DNA from: Excoecaria cochinchinensis
Lineage: Eukaryota > Streptophyta > Magnoliopsida > Malpighiales > Euphorbiaceae
Direction: 5' to 3'
Assembly (NCBI GenBank): GCA_947683425.1
Contig: CANTUQ010000070.1
Span: 956,001-1,020,000, forward strand
Length of the DNA stretch: 64,000 nucleotides
Shown here: piece by piece, positions 44,797 to 56,522 of the stretch
Position numbering within the stretch: the stretch's first letter is position 1
Layout of the letters: each line of letters begins with the position of its first letter
Program-made: the position numbers and the translations under genes
The notes under the pieces: model-generated
The model's database searches: none
What the model was told of the DNA's origin: nothing
The model's input: the letters and a program-made list of their open reading frames with translations, nothing else

Positions 44797-46082
44797 TCAC
44801 TCCTGTGGACGTGGTGGTGGAAATCTGTCCATAATACTCCTATAAAAGTGCTCTGACTCTTGTCTTGAAAGTTCCATCGAGCACTCAAGTCGTGCTAAAC
44901 TCTGTGCCTACAGTGCCAACTGCTGCTCGTGAATATCCAGTCGTCCCATCATCTGAACACGCTTAGAGTGCGCATCCTTCATGAAGTGCATCATCTGGTC
45001 CAGTTTGGAATTAATATGTGCCCGACCAGTCTGTAGAGTCTCAAAATGGGCAATAAAATCTGACATGTAAGGGGTTTGCATAGGTGGAACAGCCCCTGCA
45101 ACAGCAGCATCAACATCCACCTCTGCTCCCGCTTCTGCTTCAGCTCCTTCAACTGGCAATTGAACTCTGCCTCTTTCTACTAGCCTCAAGTACTCCTCCC
45201 TAGTGGACAGTCTGACTTGATAAAAATTATGAGGGTCATCTACAATTAGCCTCAGATTCTTCAACATCTTAAAGTCCATGAGAGGACTGTCTCCCAAGTC
45301 GGGTCCTAATGGTTTGTGGCCTACTCTCTTGGCTAAAATCGTGACAATCCACCCTATAGATATCTTCTTGACCTTGGTGGGATTGCCCTGTAAATCTTCA
45401 AATTTCTTCCATAAGAAGTACGCTCTGTTTAATTTGATGCGGTGGATCATGCAGTGTAGGAAGAGAGCCTCAGCTTGGTTTACAACTCTGGCAGCTTCAA
45501 TGTGGCCATAGAATGATAGGGTGAAGAACCGATGTAGGATCCTAAGCACGTGGCTCCGTAAATGGTGCACCTTTGATAGCCCTGTAATATACTGGGTTGC
45601 GGAGACTGGATCACGAATGGAAGCCCAAGTCGTGTGCTTGTTCAAGTTTGGAAGATGACGGGCACCATCAATAGGAAAACCAAGTGCTTCTGAAAAGTCA
45701 TTGAAGGTCATTCTGTATTTCTGCTTTTTCAACCAAAAAGTCACTACCCCAGGATCTTCCAGGTCATCCTTATCAATTCTGCAATTTACCGTTGTAAGGA
45801 AGTCCCTGATCAGTTTTGGATGGACTGACTCCATTTTCTGAAAAAATTCTGTCCACCCTATTCCCTAAATCAGTTCATCAATCTCTGCCCTCATCCCTAG
45901 CCTCTATAACGAATCAAAGTTAAGAAATGTGGAAGGGAGGTATGTTGCCGCATCGAAGCCTTTGTAGTTGCTCTGAAAGATGTGTGGGACCCAAGAGGGC
46001 ACAGAACTATCCCTCTCCTGAGATGCGGCAGCAGGCTGTGTAGATGACAATCCTTCATCAGTTTTAGATCTCTTTGGAGCCA
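44797..46082 (-). pseudogene. Athila env-like third ORF (ATHILA ORF-1 family), three internal stops
   Basis: The frame from 46082 to the TGA at 44799-44797 encodes about 427 residues: a Pro/Ser-rich N-terminal part, a central domain with WLKKQKYRMTFNDFSEALGF typical of ATHILA ORF-1 proteins, an acidic/Ala-rich stretch, and a C-terminal helical tail. Stops interrupt at 45906-45904, near 45868 and at 44907-44905; the longest open part is 45834-44908. It lies where env sits in retroviruses, but I see no clear signal peptide or membrane span. Its function in plants is unknown. No ATG fits the conserved start; a predicted splice (next entry) would supply one. Confidence 0.75.
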
Positions 46083-46822
46083 CTGTATAGCCAAAATAAA
46101 ACACAATCAGAGTAGTGAAGACAATGTGGCTTACATACTAATTGACAAAAGGATGCTCATATGTAAGGTTGAAAGTGAAAAAGGACGAGTATTGCTTAAA
46201 CATGTGCAAAGCTGAGTATATCAAAACATTAGACTAATCACAAATTGATCTAGAAGCCTTAATCTTAAACATGAAGTGCAACTAATTGTAAATCCAATGC
46301 TAGATTGAAATACTTCAAGAAATAGTAATACCACCACTTAGAACAGGAATGAAAATTCAGTTCTCTTTCAACAGCAAATCGAACACAAAGAAGTATAATG
46401 GCAAGATGTTAAACAAGTTCTCATTTCATTGCAGTTCTCACATCCTATTCAAGTTAAAACACCCATTCAAAGGTTATCAAAAACTGAGGGATGAACAAAA
46501 TTTATAGCACATAGAGGGTAAATAACTCAACAATCTTGACAAACATGATGAGTGTCAAGGAAAAATAGTAAGAAAATTATGCACAGACTCATTAAAGTAA
46601 AACATCAAATACTTGGTGGGTAGCAATTTTGACATACAAAATGAACATTCTCACACAACTTAAACACCCATTTCATCCAAAATCACACAAAACAACTGAA
46701 TATTTGAGCATAAATCAAATATATGGCATCCAATTATCACCAAAAAATTATAAGCTAAAAAGGAAATGGAAAGACCTAGGAGCTGTAAACTAAAGAAAAA
46801 GAAAGAAAAAATAAGAACTTAC
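46083..46822 (-). other. Putative intron before env-like gene; splice would create the ATG
   Basis: On the minus strand a consensus donor CAA|GTAAGT has its GT at 46822-46821. A pyrimidine-rich acceptor TTTTGGCTATACAG ends at 46083, with a CTGAT branch-like motif just upstream. Joining them puts A (46823) before TG (46082-46081), making an ATG in frame with the env-like ORF, followed by Ala-Pro-Lys-Arg. The 740-bp interval is AT-rich and lacks coding. Predicted only, with no transcript evidence. Confidence 0.5.
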
Positions 46823-47425
46823 TTGATTTGTAAGATTGCTGACGAAAAATACAAGAGATGCACTTGAAAATGTGATGCAAGCAAACAAGAATGAGCAAGA
46901 TGCAAATATTTGGAAATGGGGTAGAGAGGGATGCGATGAAGAGAAATGCAGCGTGTTGGAGAAAAAAAAATACGCGAGGAAATGGAAAGGATTGGCCTTT
47001 AAAACTGACAATTTTTCATTTTACACGGCAGTATGAATATACCTTACCGCCGTGTAAAACGATTCTGGACTGAAGATTCTTAAATTTATAGGATTTACAC
47101 GGCGGTATGAAAATACCTTACCGCCGTGTAAAACGCTACTGGAATACTTCGAAAATTATTTTTAGAATTACAAGGTGGTATGAAAATGTGTTACCGCCGT
47201 GTAAAATGCTTTGCAAAATATCAACCTGAAGTTAAAGCAATTTTTTCACTATAAGCAAGTCCAAAACATTCTACACTTCTCCCAAATTATATTTGACCTC
47301 TAATTGAACACAAAACTAACATAAAACTGAAAATTACTCAAGCTATAAAATTAAAATAAAGGAAGATAAGGTTAGAAATTGTTTTAGTTTTGATTTTAAA
47401 GTCTCAGCTAGACTTTGAACTCACC
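46823..47425 (-). other. Pol-env spacer of Athila element
   Basis: Non-coding sequence between the integrase stop and the putative env exon end. It contains three hairpin units. Confidence 0.6.
47022..47206. repeat. Three hairpin units in Athila pol-env spacer
   Basis: Units at about 47022-47059, 47094-47132 and 47168-47206 with the same arms as the LTR hairpins. The middle one is perfect: a 14-bp arm TTTACACGGCGGTA, an 11-base loop, then TACCGCCGTGTAAA. Confidence 0.92.
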
Positions 47426-48112
47426 TCATTCCTCATCTAAGTTAATGACCACCGCTGCAAGTTCAGCGTGGTATTTAAAATATGGTTTCGGACAATGTCC
47501 GTTTACCTTAAATTCTTCACTCCCAGCTTGCTTCCAAATTGTGACCACTCCAAAATCAATCACACTTACAATTTCAAATGGGCCTACCCATCGCGACTTT
47601 AACTTTTGAAGAAATAACCCTAATCGACTATTATATAAAAGAACTTTCATACCTAGAATGAACTCTTTCCTAACCAGTTTCTTGTCGTGCCATTTTTTCG
47701 TGTTTTTCTTATATTTCTCTGCTTGTTGATATGACCAAAAGCGTATCTCTTCTAGCTCATTCACCTGAAGAAGTCTCTTCTCACCTGCACTCTTGACATT
47801 AAAATTAAGAAACTTGGTTGCCCAATAAGCTTTGTGTTCTAATTCAACAGGGAGATGGCATGACTTACCATAGACAAGCTTAAATGGGGATAATACTATA
47901 GGTGTTTTAAATGCAGTTCTATAAGCCCATAAAACTTCATCCAACCTCCAATACCAATCCTTTCTAGATGAATTTACAGTCTTTTCTAGGATAGATTTGA
48001 GTTCTCTATTAGATACCTCAACTTGTCCATTGGCTTGAGCATAATATGGGGTGGTGATTTTGTGCTTCACACCAAATTTCTTCAAAAGGGTAGTGAACTG
48101 ATGATTGAAAAA
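47426..48112 (-). pseudogene. pol: Athila integrase, C-terminal part
   Basis: The frame opens at 48085 and contains the end of the catalytic core, with the third acidic residue (Glu) in NGQVEVSNRELK. It then continues with a basic GPY/F-type C-terminal region (WVGPFEIVSV) and stops at 47426. Integrase joins element cDNA to host DNA. It is separated from the first part by a frameshift near 48113. Confidence 0.85.
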
Positions 48113-49605
48113 TGTTTGCCCTCATCATTAATTATGGCTTTTGGTGCGCCGAATCTAGTAAAAATGTTCCTCCTAAAAAATTCTAGCACAATTTTAGCAT
48201 AACAAGTCCTAGTAGCTACGACTTCTACTCATTTGCTCACATAGTCTATTGCCACTAGTATATACTCGAACCCATAGGATATCGAAAAAGGTCCCATAAA
48301 ATCTATCCCTCATAGATCAAATAACTCTACTTCAAGCATATTTGTTAAAGGCATTTCATCCCTCCTGGAAATATTTCCTACCCTTTGGAATCTATCACAA
48401 GTTTGGACATATGATTTAACACCATTGAACATTGTAGGCCAACAAAAACCAGAAGAGAGAATTTTTGATGCTGTTTTATTTGGCCCATGATGTCCACCGG
48501 CTTCCCCGCTGTGACATGCCTTTATGATTTCCCCTGTTTCTTCATTTGGAATGCATCTTCTCAACACTTGATCAGCACACAGGCAAAAAAGATAGGGGTC
48601 ATCCCAAATGTAGTGCCTTGCATCTGCTTTTAGCTTCTTTCTCTGTTGCCATGTGAATTCCTTTGGCATATAGCCCCCTGCAAGAAAATTGGCCACATTA
48701 GCGAACCAAGGCACAACAACTTCACACATAAATAAGGCACAAATACGCTCATCAGGAAACAAATCTAAAATTTCCCCTTTTTCAATGTGATTGTGCTCCA
48801 ATCTTGATAAGTGATCCGCCACAAGGTTTTCTGCCCCCTTCTTATCTTTAATCTCCAAGTTAAACTCTTGCTAAAGGAGCACCCATCTAATCAATCTTAG
48901 CTTTAACTCATTTTTTGCAAATAGATGTCTTAAGGCTGCATGGTCGGGCCACACCACAATTTTTGCACCTAGCAAATATGGCCTAAATTTCTCAAAAGCA
49001 AAGACAATTGCGAGGAGTTCCTTCTCGGTTGTGGTGTAGTTCACCTACACTCCAGTAAAGGTATGGCTTGCGTAATAAATAATGTGAAACACCTTATCTT
49101 TTCGCTGTCAAAGCACAACTCCTACTTTATAGTCACTTGCATCGCACATGAGTTCGAAAGGTAAACTCTAATCCGGTGACAGAATAATCGGGGTTGAGAT
49201 CAATTTCTGCTTCAGTAGCTCAAATACCTGCAAACACTCAGATGAAAAATTAAAAGCAGTGTCTTTCATCAATAAATTTGACAAGGGTTTTGCTATCTTT
49301 GAAAAATCCTTGATAAACCTACTGTAAAAACCAGCATGCCCGAGGAAACTTCTTACTCCTTTCACACTTGTTGGGGGTGGAAGCTTTTCTATCACATCCA
49401 CTTTAGCTTTATCCACTTCAATCCCTTTTTCAGAAACTTTATGCCCCAAAACTATACCCTCTTTTACCATAAAATGGCATTTTTCCCAGTTCAGAACTAG
49501 ATTGGTTTCCTCAGACCTCTTAAGAACTAATGCTAAATTGGCTAAGCAAGTTTCAAATTCCCTAAATTGTAAAGTCATCCATAAATACTTACATAAATTT
49601 CTCAA
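48113..49605 (-). pseudogene. pol: Athila RT C-terminus, RNase H and integrase N-terminus, multiple stops
   Basis: One frame runs from the RT thumb (WEKCHFMVKEGIVLGHKVS, SFLGHAGFYSRFIKDFS) through RNase H (CDASDY, YTTTEKELLAIVFAFEKFR, ADHLSRLE) into integrase (HSGEAGGHHG zinc finger, GIDFMGPF and the NDEG catalytic Asp). Stops are at 49170-49168, 49110-49108, 49047-49045, 48873-48871 and 48312-48310. In the HHCC zinc finger the second Cys of CxxC is Phe (CDRFQ), so zinc binding is probably lost. The RT end is out of frame with the RT core. Confidence 0.85.
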
Positions 49606-49948
49606 TGAAATAATGAAAAACAGCTATCACACACCTCTGAAATGTGGCTGGTGCATTACACAACCCAAATGGCATCCGTCTATAGGAAAATATACCGTAG
49701 GGACAAGTGAATGTTGTTTTCTCTTGGTCCTCCACTGCAATCGGTATTTGGAGATAACCCGAATAGCCATCTAAGAAATAATAAAATCTATTACCAGCTA
49801 GCCTTTCTAACATTTGATCTATGAAGGGTAATGGAAAATGATCCTTTCGGGTAGCGTTGTTAAGTCTCCTATAGTCTATGCATACCCTCCAGCCTGTAAT
49901 CGTCCGAGTAGGGATTAATTCATTGTTCTGGTTTTTCACTACAGTCAT
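49589..49948 (-). pseudogene. pol: Athila reverse transcriptase core
   Basis: Encodes the finger and palm motifs WRVCIDYRRLNNATRKDHFPLPF, FYYFLDGYSGYLQIP and MPFGLCNAPATFQ. The catalytic FMDD motif lies just past the TAA that ends this frame (about 49589), still in the same frame, after which the frame is lost. At the N-terminal side it is separated from the gag-protease frame by a 1-bp loss in a G run near 49950: five G where six would keep the frame. Confidence 0.88.
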
Positions 49949-52890
49949 TCCCCCTTTTTAGGTACACATTGTACAGGACTAATCCACTTACTATCTGAAA
50001 TAGGGTAGATTATACCTGCATCTAGTAGCCTTAATACCTCCTTTTTTACCACTTTTTGCAGGGTTGGATTCAACCTCCTTTGAGGTTGCACAACTAGTTT
50101 AACATCATCCTCCATGAGAATTCCATGCATGCATATACTTGGGCTCACGCCCTTCAAATCTGATGTTTTCCAGCCTACTGCTTTTTTATGTCTCTTCAAA
50201 ATAGAAATCAGCATCTCTTCTTCCTCACCTGTCAAAACAAAAGAAATTATCACTGGTTTACCATTTTCTTCCAAAAATATATATTTTAAATTGTCAGGGA
50301 GAGGCTTAAGTTCAAAAAATTTTTCATCCGTTGAATGACATAAAGTATCCTCCTTTTCTTCTTCTTCCATCTCAGCATCTAGCTCTACATTCATAGCTCT
50401 ACAGTCCTCTACTTCCATTGAATGCATAAGACAACTTTGCAAAGGATCATCTAACAATATCCCCTCTTGTTTTTCTACTAAATATTCATCAATGCAGTTC
50501 ACAAAGCATATAGATTCTTCAAAATCTCCAGTGGGGTGCTTCATTACTTTATGCATATCAAAACTCATCTCTTCATTATTGAAACGTAGAGTAACTTTTT
50601 GCCCATTCACATCTATAAGCAATTTTGTAGTATTCAAAAATGATCGTCCTACAATAAGAGGCACTTTTCGATCCTCTTCCATGTCTATCACCACAAAGTC
50701 AACATGCAAAATGAAATTTCCCACCTTAACAAGCAGGTCCTCTATAATGCCCATTGGTTTTTTCATGGATCTATCGGCTAGTTGAAGAGTCATTCTTGTC
50801 TCCTTGATGTCACCCAAATTCAACTTCCTGCATAATGAGTAAGGCATTAAATTTATGCTTGCCCCTAAGTTACATAAAGCTTGACCCATGAAACTCCTTC
50901 CAAATTCACATGGTAATGTAAAACTACCAGGATCTTCTAATTTAGCAGGAATTTTATTCAAAATAATTGCACTACAATTTTCAGACAATTGTACTGTGCC
51001 ACACCCCTCTAGCTTCTTTTTATTAGAACACAGCTCTTTCATAAATTTTGCATATTTAGGCATATGTAACAAAGTTTCAGCAAATGGCAAATTAATATGC
51101 AATTTTTTAAACATTTCAATGAAATTGGAGAATTGTTCATTATTTTTATCTTTCTTAGCTAGAGATGGATAAGGTAGCAGACTTTCATCAATTTCATGCA
51201 TAGCTTTCTTAGCTTTTTCCATAACTTTTGGTGCAACTCTTACTAAAATAGGGTCAGATTTTCTTACCTCAACTGTAGGTTCCATCTCATTTGTTACCTC
51301 ATCTTTTCTTGTCTCGACCTCCTTACCATTCCTCAATGAGATTGCTTTTGCCTCCTCCTTCGGATTACAATCCACATTTGCAGGAAATGTGCCTTGAGTT
51401 CTATTGGAGAGTGAGTTGGCAAGTTGCCCAACTTGAGTTTCTAAATTTCTGATTAAGGCATCTTGATTCCTTGTCCAGCCATCTTGTGATTTCCACCTTG
51501 CTTCTTGACTAGCCATAAACTGTTGTTGGCTATTCATAAAGCTAGCAAACATGTCTTCAAGGTTCGGTTTTTTCTCTTGATTAGGTGGTCTTGGTTGAAA
51601 TCCCGGTGGATTATATGCTTGGGGTTGATTTGAGCCTTGTCCTTGATGTTGGGATGAGGGGTATGGTGTTTGGAAGTGTGTTTGATGATAAGCTTGGTTA
51701 TGGGTTGGCTGGTAGTTGTTATTTTGGTAAAAGGGGGCTCTCGGTTGACTGTGAGAAGTTGAAGCTTAATTTCCATCCCTCCAGGAAAAATTTGGATGAT
51801 TCCTCCATCCCGGGTTATAACTGTTGTTGAATGGATCACTCCTCCGGTAATCGTGAAGAGCATTTACGTTATTCACTAATTGATTTCCAACGTCTCCACC
51901 TTTAGTATCATGCAAAATATGACCTCCTTCAAAATGTTCACCTCCTTGAGACAACGAGGAAACATTTTGTACTTTCAACCCATTCATCTCCTTTCTCATA
52001 AGTTCTACTTGAGCCTTCAACATTGCTACCTCATCTATATTGTGTATTCCGTGTCCTTGCTTCTTGTGCATTATCTTTACACTAGCCCATTGAGCTTCAT
52101 TTGTGGCCATCTCATCAAGAAGTGAGAAATCTTCCTCCGGAACCTTATTCATAAAACGTCCACCTGAGGCTGCATCCAAGAGAGATCGAGTTGTTGAATT
52201 GACACTCGCATAAAATGTAGACATCAATTGATGCATAACGATTTCATGATAAGGGCAACTTCTCAAAAGTCTTCTGAATCTCTCCCACGCCTTATGAAAT
52301 GATTCCTCATAAAGCTGCTTGAAATTATAGATATGATTTCTGATGTTGGTTGTTTTTATTGGTAGGAAAAACCTTACTAAAAACTTTTCTTGCATTTGCT
52401 CCCAAGATCTTATAGATTGGTTTGGCAACATTTGCAGCCATTCACGTACCTTTCCTAAGAGTGTGAATGGGAAAAGCTTAAGTCGAATAGCATCTATTGA
52501 GACATTTGAAATTTGAACTGTGTCACTAATCTCCAAGAAAATGTCCAAATGTTGCGCTGGACCTTCACTATCTAACCCTGAGAATTGATTTCTTTATACC
52601 ATAGTGATTATAGCTGGTTTAAGCTCAAAATAGTTGGCTTGAGGTAATATGATAGTCCTTTAATCCTCATTCCACCGTGGGGTAGCATATTCTCTAATGG
52701 TTCTTGGTCTTTGATCATCTCTTATATTCTACTCTTGCCTTTCTCTTTGTTGTTTCTCGAGTGGCCCATCATTATTAGGTGGATTGATATTCATATTTTG
52801 ATTTGCTCCTTTCTCCCTCCTCCTATGATGAAAAGTCCGCTCGATTTCAGGGTCAAATGGAATTAATTGTTGAAGCTTTCGTCTGCTCAT
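49945..52890 (-). pseudogene. gag-pol: Athila gag-protease (and start of RT)
   Basis: The frame starts at ATG 52890, 90 bp after the primer site. The gag core lies at about 52550-52080 (FPFTLLGKVREWLQMLPNQS, AWERFRRLLRSCPYHE, LLDAASGGRFMNKVPEE), then a Gln/Asn/Pro-rich linker. Aspartic protease follows near 50900-50550 (LGASINLMP; VPLIVGRSFL), then the RT N-terminus. Stops interrupt at 52731-52729, 52662-52660, 52596-52594 and 51768-51766. The protease active-site Asp is Asn (AAC at 50871-50869). The frame ends at 49945 by the G-run deletion. No CCHC knuckle was noted, as is usual for Athila. Confidence 0.88.
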
Positions 52891-52980
52891 ACACCATTAA
52901 CACCTGAAAAGAATAAAATAAAAATTAATAAAACATAAACACATAAAATTAACAAACAAAATCTTTAAAACGCCTTATGT

Positions 52981-52998
52981 TCCCCGGCAACGGCGCCA
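52981..52998 (-). other. Athila primer binding site, tRNA-Asp type
   Basis: On the minus strand TGGCGCCGTTGCCGGGGA is an exact complement, from my knowledge of it, of the 3' end of plant tRNA-Asp(GTC) with CCA. It lies six bases after the 5' LTR. Confidence 0.9.
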
Positions 52999-53004
52999 AA
53001 AACT

Positions 53005-54601
53005 TGGTCGATGCTTAGTAAGTGTACTGAAGTGACAAGTAATATAGCGAGTATAATTAAGACCCGCGAATATCGAACCCAAGGGAATAGTGAATTAAGA
53101 ATCAATTTGTTAAAATTATGCTAAAGAAAATCCCAAGTTGTTGTTTGAGTTTTTGGCTTTAAGAAATTAAATGATGAAATTACTAAATCGAGTGACTACC
53201 AATTAAACAAAAATTAGTAAAACTATAATTAAATTAAATGAAGGCCTTGCCAAAGAATACCTATTCTCCCCAATAATACCATGCAATTACTCTCACTAAA
53301 CAAATACATATGCCAATTCAGTGAACAACCTAGCCTACGCCCTAGCCTACCATTCTGGATTAAACTTCTCTAAATTATGCACCTACCATTCGGGATTCAA
53401 CACATAACTTAGCTTTAAACAGGTCTTAAATCCTAAACTTAGATAATCCTACTATTCCTGGATTAAGACATCTAAGCCCAATTATCCCCTTCCATTCTGA
53501 ACCTATTAAAAGAGATGTCTACAGGTTAAACTGCCGTTCTGGATTCATTAAACAAGTAGAAAACTAAAACAAATAGAATAGAGCATATGTAAGTTGAATG
53601 AATCAAATACAATCAATAGATCGTCACACCGAATCAACCTAAATCTTGCATCAGAATCAATCATATACAGATAAGCTTAGAGAAGATAAAACTGAAGCAT
53701 ATGCAGAAATTAATCAAAATAGAGTGTTTACATGGTTATTGGGGATTCAAGGCATCACTCAACAAGAAAAAGAACTACCCACTCATTATTAAAATAAAAA
53801 CTGAATTAAATGAAGAGAAATTGATATTACCCATTTTAGATCTGAAAATAAAATTATCACCGAAATATATAGATGTTCTTCAATGCAAATCCTCTATTAC
53901 AACTCTAAATGTAAAGAGAGATATAGAATCTGAAGCTATTTATTGAAATTAATAAAAACTGAGTATAAAAATTGCTAAAAATGGAAACCTAGATCTAAGT
54001 TACAGAGAAAATTGAATATCAAATGTGCCAGGAAAAGAGCTCTGTTTAAAGAAATTTTTGCCCTTATTTATCAGTTAAGGTTACATGGCGGTATGAAAAC
54101 CCATTACCGTCGTGTAGATCATGTTCACAACTGAAGGTTGAAGGTTACACGGCTGTATGAAAATACCTCGCCGCCGTGTAACTACCTACTGGAATGTAAC
54201 TCTGCAAGTTGTTTGGTTTACACGGCGGTATGAAACACCCTTTCGTGTAACACCTACTGGAATGCAGTTAAATTCTTCTATATTTACACGGGGGTAAGGT
54301 CATTTTTGCCCACCGTGTAAAACTCCGTCAATCTCGGGATAATCCTGTTTACACGGTGGTATGAAACACCCTTACTGCCATGTAAACTCATATGTGTGCA
54401 ATTCCTGACGTTTATTGTCACACTGTGGTATGAAACTCCTTACCGCCGTGTAAAATTTTGACAAAAACACAATAAAATTTCAATTTAGTCCATTTAAAGA
54501 TTTAAGATTATTTTAAACAAAAATAACCTAAAATAATAACTACTTAACTCAAAATCAACCTAAAAATTGACATAAAAAAAAGCATAGAATTTCACTTATC
54601 A
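53005..54601 (-). repeat. Athila 5' LTR (1597 bp)
   Basis: Full-length partner of 42265-43667. It has TG...CA ends on either strand and flanks the primer site. It retains the 238 bp missing from the 3' LTR. The open frame at 53701-53946 also exists, nearly identical, in the 3' LTR; I regard it as chance. Confidence 0.93.
54080..54453. repeat. Array of six hairpin units in Athila 5' LTR
   Basis: The same six units as in the 3' LTR (about 54080, 54144, 54218, 54281, 54346, 54416). Unit 3 has lost part of its right arm and loop. Confidence 0.9.
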
Positions 54602-56022
54602 GTCCCTGATTCATAGCTGGACTCCTTTGTCAGTCTCTCCAATATCCAGGATAGAGAATGGCCTAAGTTAGAGTAATACCTCTGACCTTGTCCAATCTCA
54701 GTAGCCACAACCTTGGCCGCTTTTCCATTTCTATTATTACTGCTTCCAGTACCGCCTGATCTATATACTAATTGGTTCCCAAAATATTTCCCAGCAAAGT
54801 TATTTTAGCTTGCTTTCTTTGTTAGGTAAGCCCCCTTAGCCTCTACAACAATGTCTTTAAGTGACTCCCAATCTCTAAACCCCTTAAAGCTAAGCAAGTC
54901 CCTCAATTAAGGGCTGGAATTCCTGATAAATAACCTGATCTGGTCAGCAGTGTCAGGCTTTCACTTTATCTCCATAACCCTATTCCTCTATCTGGTTAGG
55001 TATTCATGGAATAACTCATCACTCCTTTGCTGTAAGAGCTCGAGGTCTTTTAAGGTGACCTCCATTCTGGTGCTGCAGTCATACTGTTTTATAAACCCTT
55101 CAGTCAAAAGTTTCCAATCCTGCTTTGACCTCCTGTCCAATCTGTGATACCAGTTTACTACCAGACCCACCAGACTAAGGTAAAAATATTTCACCTTCTT
55201 CTTCTTGGTCAAACCTATGCCCTTTATCATCAGGGTATACTGCTTAATGTGTGCAGATGGATTCGAAGTACTGAACTTCGGCAGCACAGGCATCTTGAAC
55301 CTTTGGGGCAGCAGCTCTTCATCTCCCAAATCTCTATCTTCGGGGTTGATCCCCTTTCTAGCTGACAATATACGGGTGATCACCTCAATCTGCTGTTTCA
55401 ACCCTTTCATTACTTCATCTTCTACCCTAGGTGCTCTGGCCCTCATAGCTTGATGGACTATTGGTTTCTCATCTCCATCCTCCATCATGAAATCATCATC
55501 GGGATTAGGGATCCTTGCCCTTCTTGGTTCCATAGGCGCCACAGGTCTATGCTCATTAACCAGTTGGCGGGCAACAATACCAACTAGTGGAGCCTCCCTG
55601 CTAGCAGGCAGTTTAACTTGCCCCCGAGGAGGGACTACCGGTAGTTGTAGAGCGATAGGTGGTTATGCAGCAGGAGGATGAGCAATCCTTTCAACCATAG
55701 CGCCCATCATCTCCAACATTCTCCACTTAAAATCCTCTAATCTCCTAGCAAGGTCTTGAGTGGTCAATGCCCTGGCTTTTTCTGCCATTGATGATTCTAA
55801 GGATGATTCATTGGTCATTGAGAATGACTCAAAATCCCAATCAGACACTAATTCTGGCAACTCAAAGAGCAAATTTTTCCTTACTAGCCGACCATAAGAA
55901 CCTCTAGTCCACTTAGATAAATTTATGATGGCTGAAAGATTCAAACTATTTGAATGATGCTTGAATGATATATACAATGCATGATCATATGTTATGTGAC
56001 ATTCACAACCACATACAAGCAA
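54602..56022 (-). pseudogene. gag: Gag of third Tat-like element (proximal piece)
   Basis: The minus-strand frame matches the gag at 2470-3945: N-terminal SKWTRGSYGRLVR, LTTQDLARRLEDF, then the core with IKQYTLMIKGIGL and YFYLSLVGLVVNWYHRLD. It has TAA at 55665-55663 and further stops from about 54987 onward. It reads Gln at the site of the nonsense codon in copy 1. It is cut by the Athila insertion at 54601 and continues at 42264-42039. Confidence 0.85.
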
Positions 56023-56449
56023 ATAGATCCTTCAAACCTTATTTGTAACACCCCGAAATATACCCTAGAAGGATTTGTGTTTAATGAAGGTTAGTAGTGA
56101 ACAAAATTATGCAAGTGTAGTGTTGGGTGTGCTGAATGGACAAGTTTGGAATTAGTGTAAAAGTTTCGGCAAGTGCGGCCAATTATATAATTGTGGAGTA
56201 TAGGATTAGGACTTGATTGAAAGAATAAAATTAATTATGTGGGCCAATGTGAAGGATTATAAAGTATAGATATCAATGCATGAGGATTAGAGAGAGTTGA
56301 AGGATTGATAGGGGAATTTGACACAAATATCTAATTTGGACCTATGGCAGGGTGACAAGTGGCAATAGGTGAGAAGAGGTATAAAAGGAGAGAGAGAAGG
56401 AGAGAGAGGGCAGAAAATCTGCTCTTCCCCTCTCTCGTTCTCCCATGCT

Positions 56450-56522
56450 TCCTCTCTTCTTCTTCTTCTTCTTCTTCTTCTTCTTCTTCTTCTTTTTCTT
56501 CTTCTTCTTCTTCTTCTTTTCT
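56450..56522 (+). repeat. (TTC)n microsatellite in Tekay-type LTR
   Basis: About 20 TTC units with minor interruptions; a shorter version lies in the second LTR at about 61090-61144. Poly-Ser, poly-Leu and poly-Glu frames here are artefacts. Confidence 0.9.

Larger units (their letters stand above)
42265..54601 (-). mobile_element. Athila-lineage Ty3/Gypsy retrotransposon with env-like gene, 12.3 kb
   Basis: Two LTRs (42265-43667 and 53005-54601) flank a minus-strand interior. In transcription order this holds a tRNA-Asp primer site, gag, protease, RT, RNase H, integrase, a hairpin array, an env-like ORF and a polypurine tract. Lineage follows from the Asp primer site, gag motifs, pol similarity and the PF03078-type third ORF. 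Flanking GTCCC (54602-54606) and GCCCC (42260-42264) are a 5-bp target duplication with one change. Joining the flanks restores the gag sequence seen in the other Tat copies, so the insertion is confirmed. All genes carry disabling changes. Confidence 0.93.

Noticed and set aside
47415..51830. Several plus-strand frames of 60-97 codons
   Set aside because: Antisense shadows of the Athila gag-pol genes on the minus strand.
53701..53946. 81-codon frame in the Athila LTR
   Set aside because: Present in both LTRs as a consequence of LTR duplication; no recognisable protein and on the strand opposite to the element genes.
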